Shown: positions 17,382-26,795 of the stretch, one piece after another | Position numbering within the stretch: position 1 is the stretch's first letter | Layout of the letters: each line of letters starts with the position of its first letter | Assembly (NCBI RefSeq): GCF_001299635.1 | Contig: NZ_JRHN01000038.1 | Location: 1 to 64,000, forward strand | Source of the DNA: Clostridioides difficile | GTDB taxonomy: Bacteria; Bacillota; Clostridia; Peptostreptococcales; Peptostreptococcaceae | DNA: 64,000 nt | Direction of reading: 5' to 3' | Program-made: the position numbers and the translations under genes | The notes under the pieces: generated by a model | Databases searched by the model: none | Told to the model about the DNA's origin: nothing | What the model saw: only the letters and a program-made list of their open reading frames with translations

Positions 17382-18668
17382 ATGAAGCTAGAGCTAGGGA
17401 ATATATTTATAAAAAATGTTGAATTTGGAGAAAAGACGGAAGTAAAAAATGGAGTATTATATGTGAATAGTAAAGAAATAGAAAAAATAGCCTTGGAAGA
17501 TGAAAGAATTGTAAATGTAAATGTTGAACTTGCAAGACCTGGTGAGTCAGTAAGAATAGCTCCAGTTAAAGATGTAATAGAACCTAGAGTTAAAATTGGA
17601 GATGACAGTAAAATATTTCCTGGAATTATAAACAAAGTAAAGACTGTAGGAAGTGGAAGAACACATGTACTTTTAGGAGCTTGTGTTGTAACTTGTGGAA
17701 ATATAGTTGGATTTCAAGAAGGTGTAATTGATATGAGTGGCCCTACTGCTAAATATACACCTTTTTCAAAAACAAATAATATATGTATTGTTATAAAAGC
17801 AAAAGATGGTATAGGTACTCATGACTATGAGGAAGCAGCTAGAATTGTTGGATTGAAAATAGGTGCATATATAGGTGAAGCAGGAAGAGAAGTTGAGCCA
17901 GATGAAATAATTGTATATGAGACAAAACCATTATTAAAACAAGTAAAAGAATATCCAGACCTACCAACAGTAGCATATGTTCATATGTTACAATCACAAG
18001 GACTTTTACATGATACTTATTATTATGGAGTAGATGCTAAACAAATAGTTCCTACTTTTATGTATCCAACTGAAATAATGGATGGAGCTATAATCTCTGG
18101 AAACTGTGTAGCACCATGTGATAAGGTCACTACATTCCATCATTTAAATAATCCAGTTATACATGACTTATATAAAAGACATGGAAAAGATTTAAACTTT
18201 GTAGGTGTTATTTTGACTAATGAAAACGTATTCTTGGTTGATAAAGAGAGAAGTTCTGATATGGTGGCAAAATTAATAGAGTTTTTGGGTGTTGATGGAG
18301 TACTAGTTACAGAAGAAGGTTATGGAAATCCAGATACTGACTTAATGATGAATTGTAAAAAGTGTAGTGAAGTTGGAGCAAGTGTAGTTTTGATAACAGA
18401 TGAATTTCCTGGGAAGGATGGAAAGAGTCAATCTATAGCAGATGCTACTAAAGAAGCAGATGCAGTTGTTTCTTGTGGTCAAGGGAACTTAGTGGTTCAT
18501 TTTCCAGCAATGGAGAAAATTATAGGAACTTTGGAATATGTTGAAATGATGATTGGTGGGTATAAAGGGTGTTTAAATGATGATGGAAGCATGGATGCAG
18601 AACTACAAATAATAATAGCTTCAACTATAGCAAATGGTTATAATCATCTGACAGCAAGATATTATTAA
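17382..18668 (+). CDS. Glycine/sarcosine/betaine reductase component B, alpha subunit (proprotein)
   Basis: 428 residues, the usual length of GrdE/GrdG/GrdI proteins. In this family the proprotein is cleaved at an Asn-Cys bond, and the new N-terminal cysteine becomes a pyruvoyl group that forms a Schiff base with the substrate amine. Here the site is N241-C242 in SGNCVAPCDKVTTFHH. It is followed at 88 bases by the selenoprotein subunit and is driven by the -24/-12 promoter. Sarcosine, betaine or another amine cannot be distinguished from sequence alone, so no symbol is given. Confidence 0.9.
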   Translation: MKLELGNIFIKNVEFGEKTEVKNGVLYVNSKEIEKIALEDERIVNVNVELARPGESVRIAPVKDVIEPRVKIGDDSKIFPGIINKVKTVGSGRTHVLLGACVVTCGNIVGFQEGVIDMSGPTAKYTPFSKTNNICIVIKAKDGIGTHDYEEAARIVGLKIGAYIGEAGREVEPDEIIVYETKPLLKQVKEYPDLPTVAYVHMLQSQGLLHDTYYYGVDAKQIVPTFMYPTEIMDGAIISGNCVAPCDKVTTFHHLNNPVIHDLYKRHGKDLNFVGVILTNENVFLVDKERSSDMVAKLIEFLGVDGVLVTEEGYGNPDTDLMMNCKKCSEVGASVVLITDEFPGKDGKSQSIADATKEADAVVSCGQGNLVVHFPAMEKIIGTLEYVEMMIGGYKGCLNDDGSMDAELQIIIASTIANGYNHLTARYY

Positions 18669-18756
18669 ATAAATGGTTGAATATAGAGTTTTGTTAGAGT
18701 AAGTAATCATTGTTCTAATTAATGTATAACTATAAAGTGTTTTGGAGGGTTAAGAT

Positions 18757-20064
18757 ATGAGTAAAATCAGAGTGGTTCATTATATAAATAATTTCTTTGC
18801 TGGTATAGGAGGAGAAGAAAAAGCAGACATTCCACCAGAGAAAAGAGAGGGAGCAGTAGGACCTGGAATGGCATTTCAAAGTCAATTTAATGATGATGCA
18901 GAAATAATTTCAACTGTAATTTGTGGAGATACGTATTTTGGAGAGAATATTGAAAGTACAACTCAAGAACTTTTAAAAATGATAAAAGACGAAAAACCTG
19001 ATTTATTTATTGCAGGGCCTGCGTTTAATGCAGGTAGATATGGAGTAGCTTGTGGAGCTATTTGTAAAGCAGTTGAAGATGAGCTAAATATTCCTGCAAT
19101 TACAGGAATGTATAAAGAAAATCCTGGAGTAGACATGTTTAAGTTAGATTTACACATAATATCTACTGGAAATTCAGCAGCTAGTCTTAGAAAAGTAGTT
19201 CCAATAATGACAAAGCTAGGTCTTAAACTGGTTAGAGGAGAAGAAATAGGTCCTCCTGAAGAAGAAGGATATATAATGAGAGGAATAAGAAAAAATTTCT
19301 TCCATGAATTTAGAGGTTCTGAAAGAGCAATTGATATGTTGGTTAAAAAGATGCAGGGAGAAAACTTTGAAACTGAGTATCCAATGCCTGAGTTTGATAG
19401 AGTCACACCTATGAAGCCTATTAAGGATTTATCTAAAATAAAACTTGCACTAGTAACTTCTGGAGGGATAGTTCCAATTGATAATCCAGATAAAATTGAG
19501 TCTTCAAGTGCTACTAAGTATGGAATTTATGATTTAACAGATATGGATTCTATGTCAAATAAAGATTTTACAACTATACATGGAGGTTATGATAGAGCAT
19601 ATGTACTTGAAAATCCAAATTTAGTTGTTCCACTAGATGTAGTTAGGGAACTTGAAAAAGAAGGTATAATTGGAGAATTGGCAAATTATTTTGTTACTAC
19701 TACAGGAACAGGAACAAGTGTTGGAAATTCCAAAAGGTTTGGGGAAGAGTTTTCAAAGAAACTTTTAGAAGATAATGTGGATGCTGTAATTTTAACATCT
19801 ACATGAGGTACTTGTACTCGTTGTGGAGCAACGATGGTAAAAGAGATAGAAAGAGCTGGTATAGCAGTTGTTCATATTTGTACTGTAGTACCAATATCAC
19901 TTACAATAGGAGCTAATAGGATTGTTCCAGCAGTGGGAATACCATACCCACTTGGAAATCCTAATCTAGGAGAAGAAGAAAGTAAAAAGATTAGAAAGAA
20001 GATAGTTTTAAAAGCTTTAAATGCCTTAAAAGAGGATATAGAAACTCAAACCGTATTTGAATAA
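18757..20064 (+). CDS. Glycine/sarcosine/betaine reductase component B, beta subunit, selenoprotein (UGA = Sec350)
   Basis: 435 residues when the in-frame TGA at 19804-19806 is read as selenocysteine. Without recoding the gene splits into 349- and 76-residue pieces. The redox motif is T-S-T-U-G-T-C-T-R-C-G-A, as in GrdB/GrdF/GrdH. The selenol attacks the substrate held by the pyruvoyl alpha subunit and passes the carboxymethyl group to selenoprotein A. A bSECIS-like hairpin follows the UGA. Components A and C and thioredoxin are not in this window and must be supplied from elsewhere. Confidence 0.93.
19807..19839 (+). other. bSECIS element for selenocysteine insertion
   Basis: TCGTTG (19818-19823) pairs with CAACGA (19829-19834) around a five-base TGGAG loop. 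TAC/GTA adds three outer pairs after a two-base bulge. The loop opens 17 bases after the UGA and exposes guanines, as bacterial SelB recognition requires. Confidence 0.75.
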
Positions 20065-20094
20065 TAAAAATAATATAACACTTTAATTAAAATT

Positions 20095-20140
20095 GATATC
20101 ATAAAATAGTTTTTTTAAATTATTTTATGATATCTTTTTT
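20095..20140 (+). terminator. Intrinsic terminator of the reductase operon
   Basis: GATATCATAAAATA (20095-20108) pairs perfectly with TATTTTATGATATC (20121-20134), followed by a T run. Confidence 0.9.
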
Positions 20141-20374
20141 TATTATGCAAATTTAAATATAGTAAGAATTATTTATATATGTATAAATTAGGCTTATAAA
20201 ATGATAAATTAATTTGACTTAATCTTGATACATAAATTTAAATTAGATATACTATGAAAAGTGAGGTTATTACATTTTGGAACATATATTCAACATGTTA
20301 GAACAGTTTAATTGAATAGAAAAAATTAACTTTATATAATAATTAGAATAATAACAAGAAAGAAGGTGTATATA
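20141..20374 (+). promoter_or_regulatory. Promoter region of the LytTR two-component operon
   Basis: A sigma-A promoter is likely: TTGATA (20225-20230), a 17-base spacer, TATACT (20248-20253). The ~110-base leader contains an imperfect AACAT/ATGTT inverted repeat near 20281-20299. I see no riboswitch. Confidence 0.5.
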
Positions 20375-21082
20375 TTGATTTCAATTGCCATTTGTGATGA
20401 TGAATCATACATGTTAAATCATATAAAAGAAAATGTACAATTATATATGAAGCAAAATAATCTACTGTGTAATATAGAACTTTTTGATAAAGCAGAAGAT
20501 TTACTATACAATCACGAAAAGTTTAGCATTATCTTTTTAGATATACAAATGAAAGAGATTAATGGAATGCAGACAGCTAGAAAATTAAGAGCATATGGTA
20601 ATGATTGCTTTATAGTTTTTGTTACAGTTTTAAATGAATTTGTATATGATGCTTTTGAAGTAGATGCTATAAATTATCTGATAAAACCATTATCTAATGA
20701 GAAACTATATAAAACCTTGGATAGGATAGTTATAAAACTTGAGAATAATGAAAATAATTATATCACAATACAAAGAGGTTATTCATATTGGCGATTGAAA
20801 ATTGTAGATATTTTATATTGTGAAGTCATAAAAAGAAAGATTTACGTTCACTTAAAAAAAGAGACTATAGATTATTATGGAACCATTGATAATTTAGAGA
20901 GAAGTTTGCCAACAAACTTTTTTAGATGTCACCGTAGCTATATAATCAATTTGCAATCTGTATATGGGTATGAAAATGGTAATGCAGTTATGGAAAATGG
21001 AGACAAGATACCAGTTTCTAGACTACGCCAACAAATATTTTCAGAAGCTATGCTTGAATTTATGAAAAATAGGAGGAGATAG
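20375..21082 (+). CDS. LytTR-family response regulator (AgrA-like)
   Basis: About 235 residues from a TTG start at 20375, chosen because AAGAAGGTG lies seven bases upstream and the protein then begins MISIAICDDE as is usual; GTG at 20366 would overlap that site. The receiver spans residues 1-120 with the phospho-acceptor in FLDIQM. The LytTR DNA-binding domain spans ~135-232 with the CHRSYIIN motif. The kinase follows after one base. Targets are unknown. Confidence 0.9.
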   Translation: MISIAICDDESYMLNHIKENVQLYMKQNNLLCNIELFDKAEDLLYNHEKFSIIFLDIQMKEINGMQTARKLRAYGNDCFIVFVTVLNEFVYDAFEVDAINYLIKPLSNEKLYKTLDRIVIKLENNENNYITIQRGYSYWRLKIVDILYCEVIKRKIYVHLKKETIDYYGTIDNLERSLPTNFFRCHRSYIINLQSVYGYENGNAVMENGDKIPVSRLRQQIFSEAMLEFMKNRRR

Positions 21083-21083
21083 T

Positions 21084-22442
21084 ATGATTAATTTATTTTC
21101 TTCTGATTTATTTTTAAAGTATAGTTTTTTATTTTCTTTTATCATATATAGACTTTTGATGGTAATATTGCAATACTATTTTCTAATTAGTTTTACAAAT
21201 ACTAATTCAAAACATTGGAGTTTTATTTTGTATTCGCTAGTTTCATTTCTGTTAATCATCATAGGTACATATTTTAATTTAAATAATTTATTTTCTTCAC
21301 AGATTCTATTTCTTCTTATGACTTTTTTATTTGTGAATTATATCATAAAAAAATCTACAGTTTTATCTATAGTATCATCTCTATTAGTATATATAATTGA
21401 ACAGTTAGTATATGGATTTATAGCTCCATTAAATTATCTTATATTTCTTAGTAATGCAAATACAAATATTTATAAATTTTATATAAATGTTGGGATATCA
21501 TCTTCAATTACTATTATAATAGCTGGATTTATATATTGCTATAGTGCTAAAAAATTTAATATTGAAGTTGTAAAATTTGATAAGTATTTAGTAATTTTAA
21601 TAACTCCATTGTTATTTATAATATTATTTATGAGAGCATTTAAAAGTAGTTCATATATAAATATAGATACAAAACTTCAGACTGCAAAATTGTTGTTAAA
21701 TACATCTTTGACTGAAGCAATACAAGCATTTCTTTTTTCTATAATTGGAACTATATGTGTATTTTTTTCTCTATTTACCTTTAAGAAACTTATGCAATCT
21801 TTAGAAGCAGATAAAGAGAAGGAAATTATGAATCAACTAATTTATGCTCAAAAAAGCTATATTGAAGAAGCTAAGTCACGGTTATCACAAACTATATCAT
21901 TTAGACATGATTTTAAGAATCATTTAGCTATTGTCAATGGATTATTGAAAAAAGGACAAATTTCAAAAGCACAAGATTATTTAAATAAACTTGAAAAAGT
22001 GACAAGTGACCTGTCTTTTTCTTGCCATACACAAAATGTTGTCATTGATGCTCTTTTTAATAATAAATTGAGTGTAGCAAAGCAATTAGGAATACAGGTG
22101 GATTGTGAAGTAATCATACCACAAGACACTAATATGAAGGATTTTGATCTATGTATAGTATTTGCAAATGCTATTGATAATGCAATTAAAGCCTGTAGGC
22201 TTGTAGATAAACAAAATAGGTATTTAAAGCTTTCTAGCAAGCTAGAAGGTGGATTTTTTTTGATAGAAATAAAGAATAGTTATAACCCAATAAATAATTA
22301 TACAAGTGGCTCAGGTATAGGAATTTCAAATATAAAAGAAATTGCAAAGAAATATCAAGGAGCTATAAGTATAGATAATACATCGGATTATTTTCAAATA
22401 AGTATAATGTTAGTTATTTCATTACAACATATTGATATTTGA
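21084..22442 (+). CDS. Sensor histidine kinase of the GHKL/AgrC type
   Basis: 452 residues with six to seven N-terminal membrane helices (~10-235), the H-box SFRHDFKNHLAIV with its histidine, and a HATPase_c_5 domain with NAIDNAIKA and SGIGISNIKE. This is the layout of peptide-sensing AgrC-like kinases. It partners with the adjacent LytTR regulator. No AgrB/AgrD-like peptide genes are seen beside it, so the signal is unknown. Confidence 0.9.
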   Translation: MINLFSSDLFLKYSFLFSFIIYRLLMVILQYYFLISFTNTNSKHWSFILYSLVSFLLIIIGTYFNLNNLFSSQILFLLMTFLFVNYIIKKSTVLSIVSSLLVYIIEQLVYGFIAPLNYLIFLSNANTNIYKFYINVGISSSITIIIAGFIYCYSAKKFNIEVVKFDKYLVILITPLLFIILFMRAFKSSSYINIDTKLQTAKLLLNTSLTEAIQAFLFSIIGTICVFFSLFTFKKLMQSLEADKEKEIMNQLIYAQKSYIEEAKSRLSQTISFRHDFKNHLAIVNGLLKKGQISKAQDYLNKLEKVTSDLSFSCHTQNVVIDALFNNKLSVAKQLGIQVDCEVIIPQDTNMKDFDLCIVFANAIDNAIKACRLVDKQNRYLKLSSKLEGGFFLIEIKNSYNPINNYTSGSGIGISNIKEIAKKYQGAISIDNTSDYFQISIMLVISLQHIDI

Positions 22443-22532
22443 GAACAATTCAGTTGAAAATAAACTTTGTAAGCAATACTATGTATTTAAATAAAAAAGT
22501 TTAACATATAGAGAAAATAGGAGGTTGCTAAA

Positions 22533-22967
22533 ATGAAAATAGGAAATATAAGTGGTCAAGCACCAATTACAAATAGTTCAGATAATTGTCAGACTGAGAT
22601 ACAAAGTTTAGAACAAAAGAAAAAAGTATTGCAAGATGAAATAGAGAAATTAAAAAGTAATAAGAGTATTGACAGTGAAACAGCCAAGTTAAAAATAGAA
22701 AGCTTAAAAAAAGAAATAGAAGAGATTGAAAATAAAATTCAAGAGCTAAAAGGAAATAAAGCACAAGAAGCAAATGGAGAACAAAATAATATTTCAGAAG
22801 TAAACAAGAACCTATTAGAGAAAGGAAAAGAACCTTTTACTAATGAAAATATAAAAACATTGTATGATGTTTTTGAGAGAAGTGATGAAGAAGAGCAATG
22901 GGATAATACATATAGTCTTGTTCAAGATGATAAAGATTTAAAAGTGAAATTTAATAGACAAATATAG
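22533..22967 (+). CDS. FlxA-like coiled-coil protein
   Basis: 144 residues. MKIGNISGQAPI is followed by a strong coiled coil (~residues 22-75, heptad E/K/L-rich) and an acidic C-terminal part. The N-terminal opening and early coiled coil resemble FlxA-like proteins, whose function is poorly known. AGGAGG lies seven bases before the ATG. It is 90 bases downstream of the kinase gene and could belong to the same transcript. Confidence 0.7.
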   Translation: MKIGNISGQAPITNSSDNCQTEIQSLEQKKKVLQDEIEKLKSNKSIDSETAKLKIESLKKEIEEIENKIQELKGNKAQEANGEQNNISEVNKNLLEKGKEPFTNENIKTLYDVFERSDEEEQWDNTYSLVQDDKDLKVKFNRQI

Positions 22968-23146
22968 TTTATTTATAAAAATAGTTTTTATTTTGTACTA
23001 TTAAGGAATAGTATCCATAGATATATTTATTTGCAATTAACATACCTATGGATATTTATATGTGGTTTTATAAGAGTATTATTTATGAGTTTGTATTAAT
23101 AATTTTTATACTGATGTAGTATCAATTTAAGGTTATCTATACACAT

Positions 23147-23175
23147 AAAAAAAGAGATTTTAAAATCTCTTTTTT
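23147..23175. terminator. Bidirectional intrinsic terminator
   Basis: AAAAAAAGAGATTTT/AAAATCTCTTTTTT hairpin between the convergent FlxA-like and FeoA genes. Confidence 0.85.
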
Positions 23176-23186
23176 ATTCTTATATA

Positions 23187-23411
23187 TTAATTATTTTTTA
23201 AATTTATATTCTTTGCATCGGATTTTCTAATAGCCAAATCAAATCCTCTAAATCTAATCACTATAGGGTCATTAAGAGGAGCTATCTTTTTAACTTCAAC
23301 CTCAGTGCCATCTATTAATCCTAAAGCTAGAAGTCTTTTCATAAGTTTTTCATTCCCAGCTATATTGTCTATAACTCCCTTTTGTCCAAGTTTTAAATTG
23401 TAAACAGTCAT
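23187..23411 (-). CDS. feoA: FeoA family ferrous iron transport protein
   Basis: 74 residues from the ATG at 23411, with AGGAGG eight bases upstream. It is a single SH3-like FeoA domain with typical MKRLLALGLIDGTEVEV and DPIVIRFRGFDLAIRKSDA motifs. FeoA assists the FeoB Fe(II) permease. No feoB lies in the window, so it is a stand-alone copy. A strong Fur box overlaps its leader, indicating iron repression. Confidence 0.92.
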   Translation of the reverse strand: MTVYNLKLGQKGVIDNIAGNEKLMKRLLALGLIDGTEVEVKKIAPLNDPIVIRFRGFDLAIRKSDAKNINLKNN

Positions 23412-23422
23412 TATTAACACCT

Positions 23423-23441
23423 CCTAATGAAAATCATTATC
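23423..23441 (-). promoter_or_regulatory. Fur box
   Basis: The 19-bp site matches the Fur consensus (GATAATGATAATCATTATC) at 16 of 19 positions. It lies immediately upstream of the feoA ribosome-binding site. Confidence 0.8.
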
Positions 23442-23508
23442 AAATTCTATATTTATAATATATAACAAAAATAGCAAATTGTCAATATATAACAAAAAAA
23501 TAAACATA

Positions 23509-24729
23509 CTAACTTAGTATGTTTATGAAAAATAATATACAAGGGATACTGATAACATCTAGCAAAAATCCACTTACTAGTGGAACTACCAAAAATGCTT
23601 TTGGAGAATCACCATATTTTTGTGTCAAAGAGCTCATATTTGCTAAAGCATTTGGAGTAGCCCCTATTCCATGTCCAATTAAACCACTTATTATGATGGC
23701 AGAATCAAAGTCTTTTCCAAGAATTCTAAAGCAGATAAATACTGAAAATAGGATTATAAAAATCACTTGGAAAGTTACTATTAGAAGAATAGGAGGTAAT
23801 AATGTAGATAATTCAAATAAATCTATATTCATAAGTGATAAAGTCAAAAAAATTCCTAATGAAAGTTCTTTTAGAAAATTAATAAGTTTAAAATTTAATT
23901 TCAGTATATTTATTTTATCATTTAAATTTCTAAAAATAACGGCTGAGAACATACAAGTTACGACAGAAGGTAAAAGAATATTAAACATTATATAAAATAT
24001 TCTACTTATGATTTCTCCTGTATTTATGCAAATAAATATGATAAGTACCTGTTCTAAAAATATAGTTGGTGTTATTGTTTGAGAGAAGTCATTATTTCTT
24101 ATTCTATTTGTCTTTCTATTGTAATTAGAATTTAATAAATCTATATCTGTTGAGGGTTTTAGTTTATATTTGTTTATTAAAAATCTAGCTACAGGACAGC
24201 CTAATATACCACCTATAATAAGTCCTATTGTTGCAGCAGATAGGCCAACTCCAACTGCTCCATTTACACCAAGATTTTCTATTGTAAGTCCAAATGCAGC
24301 AGAATAACCATGACCGCCTTCCATAGATACATTACCACACATAAGTCCTAAAAGAGGTTCAAGTTTTATAATCTTTGATATTGTAATAGCTAGGATATTT
24401 TGACAAAATGCAAGTACTCCACACAAAATCCAATATCTAAATAATACACTACCACCTTTTTTTATAAGGTTTATGCTTATTTCAAGTCCTATTGTTGTAA
24501 AAAAGAAGGTTATAAAATTTGGCATTAAATTTCCACTTACAGATATATCTGCTAAATTAAAGTATTTAAGAAATAAGTTTAAAAAACAAAATAACAGACC
24601 TCCTATTACTGGAGCAGGTATACAGAAATTATTTAAAAAGTTAATTCTATTCTTTAATAAATTACCAATTAAAAAAAATAACATAGATAGTGTTAAGGTT
24701 TGTACCATATCAAAAGTTAAGGTAATCAA
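23509..24729 (-). CDS. gltS: Sodium/glutamate symporter GltS
   Basis: 406 residues with about ten or more membrane helices in two inverted halves. GltS features include IPAPVIGGL, GNVSMEGGHGYSAAFG and SGLIGHGIGATPNALANM. It imports glutamate with sodium. The start is TTG at 24729, seven bases after GGAGG. It is a single gene on the minus strand, 100 bases upstream of feoA; feoA has its own control site. Confidence 0.92.
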   Translation of the reverse strand: MITLTFDMVQTLTLSMLFFLIGNLLKNRINFLNNFCIPAPVIGGLLFCFLNLFLKYFNLADISVSGNLMPNFITFFFTTIGLEISINLIKKGGSVLFRYWILCGVLAFCQNILAITISKIIKLEPLLGLMCGNVSMEGGHGYSAAFGLTIENLGVNGAVGVGLSAATIGLIIGGILGCPVARFLINKYKLKPSTDIDLLNSNYNRKTNRIRNNDFSQTITPTIFLEQVLIIFICINTGEIISRIFYIMFNILLPSVVTCMFSAVIFRNLNDKINILKLNFKLINFLKELSLGIFLTLSLMNIDLFELSTLLPPILLIVTFQVIFIILFSVFICFRILGKDFDSAIIISGLIGHGIGATPNALANMSSLTQKYGDSPKAFLVVPLVSGFLLDVISIPCILFFINILS

Positions 24730-24803
24730 AATAAGTCCTCCTTTGTAATTTAAAATATTAATTGTATAATTTAAATTCTCATGTACTAGAATTTTATTAT
24801 CAA

Positions 24804-24845
24804 ATGTATATTAATAAATGTATATTAATAAATGTATATTAATAA
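24804..24845. repeat. Three tandem copies of a 14-bp unit
   Basis: ATGTATATTAATAA is repeated exactly three times end to end in the spacer between gltS and the adenosine deaminase gene. Each copy contains TATATTAATA, so copy number could change promoter spacing. Confidence 0.85.
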
Positions 24846-24993
24846 AAATCAGTAGATATAATTAGATAATCATAAATTAAATTAAAATATTTTAAAGAGA
24901 TATAATTTTTTTAGAATGAAAAACCTTAGTATATTGATATAATAGAAATAAGACTTAAAAATATGTTTAGAATGTTATTAGTAGGAGGATAAA

Positions 24994-25983
24994 ATGTTTA
25001 AAAATTTACCTAAGATAGATTTACATTGCCATTTAGATGGAAGTGTTAGAGTAGAAACTATGTTTGACATAGCTATTAAAGAGAAAATAGATTTACCTTC
25101 AGATAATATTGATGAAATAAAAAAATTAGCAAAAGTTTCTTTTAATTGTACTTCACTTGATGAATATCTAGAAAAATTTGATTTGCCTTTAAAAGTAATG
25201 CAATCTAGGGAAAATTTAAAAAGAATTGCTTTTGAACTTTTGGAAGATGCAAGTAAAGAAAATGTAAAATACATTGAAATTAGATTTGCACCATTACTTC
25301 ACACCCAAAAAGGTATGAGTATTAAAAGCATAATTGAAAGTATAATAGAAGGTATTAGAGAAGCTGAAAGTATTTATGATATAAAAGGAAATTTGATATT
25401 AGGTTGTATGAGAACTATGACTTCAAAAGAGGCATTATTAGTAATTGAAGAAGGAAAATCATTTGTAAATAAAGGTGTTGTTGCAGTAGATTTATGTGGG
25501 CCAGAGAAAGAAGGTTTTTGTAAGGAATATGAGGAGGCTTTTAAATTAGCAAGAGAATATGGATATAAAGTTACAGTACATGCAGGAGAAGCAGCAAGTG
25601 GAGAAAATGTTGTAGATGCGATAAATATTTTAAAAGCGGATAGAATTGGTCATGGTGTAAAAATTAACAAACATAAAAAGGCCTATAATTTAGTTAAAGA
25701 TAAAAAAGTATTACTTGAATTATGTCCAACTAGTAATGTACAAACTAAAACGGTAGATTCTTATGAGACACATCCATTTTATAATTTTTATAAAGATAAT
25801 TTACATGTAAGCATAAATACAGATAACAGGACTGTATCGGATATAAGCTTAAATTCAGAACTAAATGTTATATTTAGTACATTTAAATTAGGATTAGAAG
25901 ATTATAAATTAATGTACAGAAATACAGTAGAAGCTAGTTTTGCAGATGAAAAAACTAAAAAGTATCTAAATAGCTTAATTTAA
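24994..25983 (+). CDS. add: Adenosine deaminase
   Basis: 329 residues. The zinc-binding HxH is in KIDLHCHLDGS, then come HAGEA (catalytic Glu), RIGHGV, LCPTSNVQT and SINTDNRTVS. These fit the amidohydrolase-fold adenosine deaminases that convert adenosine to inosine in purine salvage. GTAGGAGG precedes the ATG. It is followed after 71 bases by an EcsC-family gene. Confidence 0.93.
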   Translation: MFKNLPKIDLHCHLDGSVRVETMFDIAIKEKIDLPSDNIDEIKKLAKVSFNCTSLDEYLEKFDLPLKVMQSRENLKRIAFELLEDASKENVKYIEIRFAPLLHTQKGMSIKSIIESIIEGIREAESIYDIKGNLILGCMRTMTSKEALLVIEEGKSFVNKGVVAVDLCGPEKEGFCKEYEEAFKLAREYGYKVTVHAGEAASGENVVDAINILKADRIGHGVKINKHKKAYNLVKDKKVLLELCPTSNVQTKTVDSYETHPFYNFYKDNLHVSINTDNRTVSDISLNSELNVIFSTFKLGLEDYKLMYRNTVEASFADEKTKKYLNSLI

Positions 25984-26054
25984 CAGATTAAGCTATTTAA
26001 ACTTTAAATCCACTTAATGAATCAACAAAAATATATTAGATTAGGAGAAAAAAC

Positions 26055-26795
26055 GTGAAAAGTTATGAAGACATCTCTTATATTAAACTAGCTAAAAAAG
26101 AACTTGAAGAATGGAAGAAAAATATATTAAAGAAACCTTCAATATTTGATAAGGCATCAAAAGGTATACAAAATAAAGTTAATGGAGTATTGCCAGATAA
26201 ATACCATGAAGTAATAACTTCTTCGATAAAGGGAATGACAAAGACTGTGTTGTTTGGGTACAAATACGCTACAAAACCACCAATAAGAAATATGACATTA
26301 GAAGAAAGAGAAAAATTAGTTTTAGAAAAAGCTAAAAATTACAAAACTACTGCAATGATTGAAGGAGCAGGAACAGGGGCTGGAGGAATTCTATTAGGCC
26401 TTTCTGATTTTCCCCTACTTCTAGGGATTAAAATAAAATTTTTATATGATGTTGCTTCAATATATGGTTATGATGTTAAGGATTATAGAGAAAGAATTTA
26501 TATATTAAGTATATTACAATTGGCTTTCTCTAGCCAACATCATATAAATGAAACTTTTAAATTGATGAATAACTGGGATGAATATGTGAAGAGTTTACCA
26601 GAAGATATTAACGATTTTGATTGGAAGACATTTCAACAAGAATATAGAGATTATTTAGATTTAGCTAAATTTCTGCAACTAATGCCTGGAATAGGAGCAT
26701 TTGTAGGATTTTATGTGAATGGAAAATTAATTGATAAACTACATGAAACTGCTGTATATGCTTATAGATTGAGAATTAGAGAACTTAATTTATAA
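26055..26795 (+). CDS. EcsC family protein
   Basis: 246 residues, GTG start behind AGGAGA. The central part holds the glycine-rich EcsC-family segment GAGTGAGGILLGLSDFPLLLGIKIKFLYDVASIYGYD, seen here in pieces around residues 97-135. EcsC proteins are associated with membranes and with ABC transport or secretion in Bacillus, but the activity is unknown. No ecsA/ecsB genes are nearby. Confidence 0.82.
   Translation: MKSYEDISYIKLAKKELEEWKKNILKKPSIFDKASKGIQNKVNGVLPDKYHEVITSSIKGMTKTVLFGYKYATKPPIRNMTLEEREKLVLEKAKNYKTTAMIEGAGTGAGGILLGLSDFPLLLGIKIKFLYDVASIYGYDVKDYRERIYILSILQLAFSSQHHINETFKLMNNWDEYVKSLPEDINDFDWKTFQQEYRDYLDLAKFLQLMPGIGAFVGFYVNGKLIDKLHETAVYAYRLRIRELNL

Noticed and set aside
19834-20064. 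Separate 76-residue ORF after the reductase beta subunit
   Set aside because: It is the C-terminal part of the selenoprotein after the recoded UGA, not an independent gene.
24804-24845. CRISPR-like repeat
   Set aside because: Units are only 14 bp, directly adjacent without spacers, and no cas genes are present.
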